A stretch of DNA of 9,067 nt from CAJWKT01 sp964465375. Lineage in GTDB: Bacteria; Pseudomonadota; Gammaproteobacteria; Steroidobacterales; Rariloculaceae. The stretch is taken from assembly GCA_964465375.1 (NCBI GenBank), contig CAYXIJ010000043.1, forward strand, positions 1-9,067, in the 5' to 3' direction. The position numbers were made by a program, and so were the translations under genes. Within the stretch, counting starts at the first letter, position 1, and each line of letters begins with the position of its first letter. Positions 7,324-9,067 of this stretch are shown one piece after another. The notes beneath the pieces were generated by a model. It was not told the origin of the DNA. It was given only the letters and a program-made list of their open reading frames with translations, and did not search any database.

Positions 7324-7653
7324 TCACGGTGCTAAATAAGCGGCCAAAGCATCTAAGTCCGCATCGCTGATTTCGGTCTTTCGATAGAATGGCATAATCG
7401 AAATGCCAGTGCGGACGATTGTTTTGGTGTACTCAGGCAAGAGGTCTGTGCGTTCCTCAAGCAGTGCAGGTTTTTCCCCGTTATATAAAATCTGCAATGC
7501 CACGGTGCCCGGCCGTGCTTCTCCATCGTCGTGACAGGGAGCGCACCAGTATTGAAAGACTTCCCGCCCCCTTTCGATATCCTGAGCAAGCGCTTGTCCC
7601 GTAACAAGTAGACTTAACGAAACCAAGATAACAGCAATAATACGACGGACCAC
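7324..7653 (-). CDS. Small periplasmic cytochrome c, partner subunit of the flavoprotein (PchC/EhyA type)
   Basis: This is a class I monoheme cytochrome c of 109 residues, about 86 after removal of a Sec signal peptide (basic MVRR, hydrophobic core, cleavage after ALA at 21-23). Heme attaches at CAPCH (37-41). The distal ligand is M87 in GISIMPFYRKTEISDADLDA, a segment strongly like the cytochrome subunits of 4-cresol dehydrogenase (PchC) and eugenol hydroxylase. Mature size also matches those roughly 9 kDa subunits. It should accept electrons one at a time from the flavin of the upstream gene product and hand them to another periplasmic carrier. The start is GTG 7653, two bases after the flavoprotein stop, with AGGGGAG about eight bases upstream. 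A 124-base gap follows its TGA. Confidence 0.93.
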   Translation of the reverse strand: MVRRIIAVILVSLSLLVTGQALAQDIERGREVFQYWCAPCHDDGEARPGTVALQILYNGEKPALLEERTDLLPEYTKTIVRTGISIMPFYRKTEISDADLDALAAYLAP

Positions 7654-7655
7654 GA

Positions 7656-9067
7656 TTAAGCTCCCCTCATATTTTTAGGCCATATTCCCGATTTCCCTGG
7701 GGAAATGATACCGTTCGGATCAATGGCATCCTTGATGGTTTCATTAAAGCGCCTAAGCGAGTTGTTGCCGAAAGAGTAGGCATTCATGACATCATCCTGG
7801 AAAGCTGGTGGCGTGCGGTATTCTCCCCAACCATGTTCTGCCGCTATCTTGACCAGCTCTTTAAAGGCTGACCGGTTTTTCCGATCTACTTCAACATTAC
7901 GTGTAACTTGAAGGGCCATCAGCAGCATAGCGGATCGCTGGTAATACAGGGCAGGCAAGGAGGTGACTCCTTGCGGTGGTCGTGGCAGGCCTAATTGGTC
8001 ATAGGCCTCCGTGAATACTTTGGAGGCTTCAAAGATAGCTTCACCTGTTTTAGGAATTATCGGTGAGAAATAATAATGCCCAAATTTGGGATTGGGGTTC
8101 CATGGTGTCCGGGAAATGATCTGGAAAATCGACAAATTCGGGATCCCAAAATCTACTCTCCCTCCAGCTATACGGCCCTGCTGGTATTCTTCTCCTTGTT
8201 CATAGGTCAGTGGAAATTCTAGTTTTTCCCCTTCGGTGAAAGTAGCCCCAGGAATCGAACTGGCAAATTTTTCCCGAGCGTGCGCCCATTGAGCGTTTAT
8301 AACTTCCTTTGGTCCATAAGTTTTTATGTTGCATGTCCAGTACGGGATGTTTTTCTCTCGCCCGTAGCGTTCTAAAGCTGGACGGTCACTGGTTTGCAGG
8401 AGCGCGATGTGTTCCGGGTCGCTGTCTGGTCCACCCCTTGCTCGAAGTAACGGGCTCCCTAAACCGGGGAGTCCATTACTGATGGATGAATTTGTCAGAT
8501 ATGAGGTTACATCTATCAACGGGATGAGATCATCATGGTTATAAACGGCTACGGTATCTTCACGGAAAGCCTCTGGCTCTGGTGCAAGCCAGAATCCCAT
8601 TTTGGTCACGATGCCAAAATTAGACTGCGTAAAAATACCATCAAGCTGTGGCCCAAATGCATATTGGTACTGCTGCCAAGTTTTGGATCCCGGGACACCT
8701 CCCGGCCCGGTTCTCAGAACTTCGCCGTTGGGCAGCACGACTTCCATACCGCAGTGTGATCCAAAATGATCACGAAAATGGCCTATCGTATACCCAAGTC
8801 CATGGTCCAAAGCATTACCGATGGGACTTCCCCAGCCTGGATCCGGGCAGTCGATCCAAAGTTTTGCGCCTTTTTCCTGAATAGCATTGTAGAGATCGAA
8901 ATAGCTTACCCCGGGCTCCACTAAGCAGGTGGCATTTCTCTCATCGATTTCCAGCACACGATTCATTCTCTTTAAATCAACTACCACGCTACCGGAATGT
9001 ACCGGCGCTGATCCACCGTAACCGAGATTTTTCCCGGTAGAAATCGGATACAGGGGAATCTGGTACT
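7656..9067 (-). CDS. FAD-linked oxidoreductase of the vanillyl-alcohol oxidase / 4-cresol dehydrogenase family (N-terminus outside window)
   Basis: The frame is open from the window end; 469 codons are present and about 60-80 N-terminal residues are missing. The visible part starts with the FAD-binding segment PLYPISTGKNLGYGGSAP and continues with VEPGVSYFDLYNAIQEKG, PDPGWGSPIGNALDHGLGYT, CGMEVVLPNGEVLRTG and DGIFTQSNFGIVTKMGFWL, all typical of PF01565/PF02913 phenol-oxidising flavoenzymes. GWGEYRTPPAF (codons near 7832-7802) holds the Tyr-Arg pair equivalent to VAO Y503/R504 that binds the phenolate. The Asp of FRDHF (8769-8771) aligns with VAO D170. A His in GHYYFSPI (8076-8078) is a candidate for the covalent-flavin position. 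The tail IDPNGIISPGKSGIWP is canonical. It should oxidise a para-alkyl or para-allyl phenol or a phenolic alcohol through a quinone methide. The adjacent cytochrome c gene argues for a dehydrogenase, not an oxidase. Confidence 0.95.
   Translation of the reverse strand, partial: YQIPLYPISTGKNLGYGGSAPVHSGSVVVDLKRMNRVLEIDERNATCLVEPGVSYFDLYNAIQEKGAKLWIDCPDPGWGSPIGNALDHGLGYTIGHFRDHFGSHCGMEVVLPNGEVLRTGPGGVPGSKTWQQYQYAFGPQLDGIFTQSNFGIVTKMGFWLAPEPEAFREDTVAVYNHDDLIPLIDVTSYLTNSSISNGLPGLGSPLLRARGGPDSDPEHIALLQTSDRPALERYGREKNIPYWTCNIKTYGPKEVINAQWAHAREKFASSIPGATFTEGEKLEFPLTYEQGEEYQQGRIAGGRVDFGIPNLSIFQIISRTPWNPNPKFGHYYFSPIIPKTGEAIFEASKVFTEAYDQLGLPRPPQGVTSLPALYYQRSAMLLMALQVTRNVEVDRKNRSAFKELVKIAAEHGWGEYRTPPAFQDDVMNAYSFGNNSLRRFNETIKDAIDPNGIISPGKSGIWPKNMRGA

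Noticed and set aside
7353..7607. Minus-strand 84-codon ORF in another frame of the cytochrome c gene.
   Set aside because: The overlapping frame carries the signal peptide, CAPCH and the Met ligand segment; this one is a shadow.
8535..8884. Two plus-strand ORFs of 74 and 78 codons.
   Set aside because: Both lie antisense inside the conserved FAD-binding part of the flavoprotein and resemble no protein I know.

Overview
The window is 9,067 bases of ordinary bacterial chromosome with moderate GC. It probably comes from a Pseudomonadota-like (perhaps marine gammaproteobacterial) Gram-negative. That placement is an inference from gene content: a flavocytochrome c of the 4-cresol dehydrogenase type, a hydrogenase/formate-dehydrogenase-type cytochrome b, a MmgE/PrpD protein beside a class III CoA-transferase, and secreted TPR and cytochrome c proteins. 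No marker gene is present to settle it. Genes are densely packed, and five of the nine start codons chosen here are GTG or TTG.

Plus-strand half (1-4542). The window opens on the last 17 codons of a probable gene. A 52-residue single-span membrane peptide (63-221), a four-helix cytochrome b (226-903) and a 136-residue helical protein of unknown function (907-1317) follow with almost no spacing, so they look like the tail of an electron-transfer operon whose catalytic subunit lies outside the window. A probable promoter (about 1362-1390) then serves a secreted TPR protein, whose start is best placed at GTG 1435. Next come a YdjM-family membrane-bound putative metal-dependent hydrolase (2978-4039) and a small four-helix membrane protein (4108-4542).

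Minus-strand half (9067-4582, transcribed right to left). A flavoprotein of the vanillyl-alcohol oxidase / 4-cresol dehydrogenase family, cut by the window end, is followed two bases later by a small secreted cytochrome c. Together they make a recognisable periplasmic flavocytochrome that oxidises para-substituted phenols. After a 124-base gap come a MmgE/PrpD-family protein and a class III (CaiB/BaiF) CoA-transferase, 14 bases apart. All four may form one catabolic cluster, but only the tightness of each pair is visible in the sequence. The two halves meet tail to tail at 4543-4581.

No tRNA, rRNA, CRISPR array, insertion sequence or attachment site was seen, and no gene-free stretch exceeds 130 bases. 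The nearest thing to novelty is the small-protein/cytochrome b module and the phenol flavocytochrome beside the PrpD/CoA-transferase pair. I see no clear evidence for a wholly new system.
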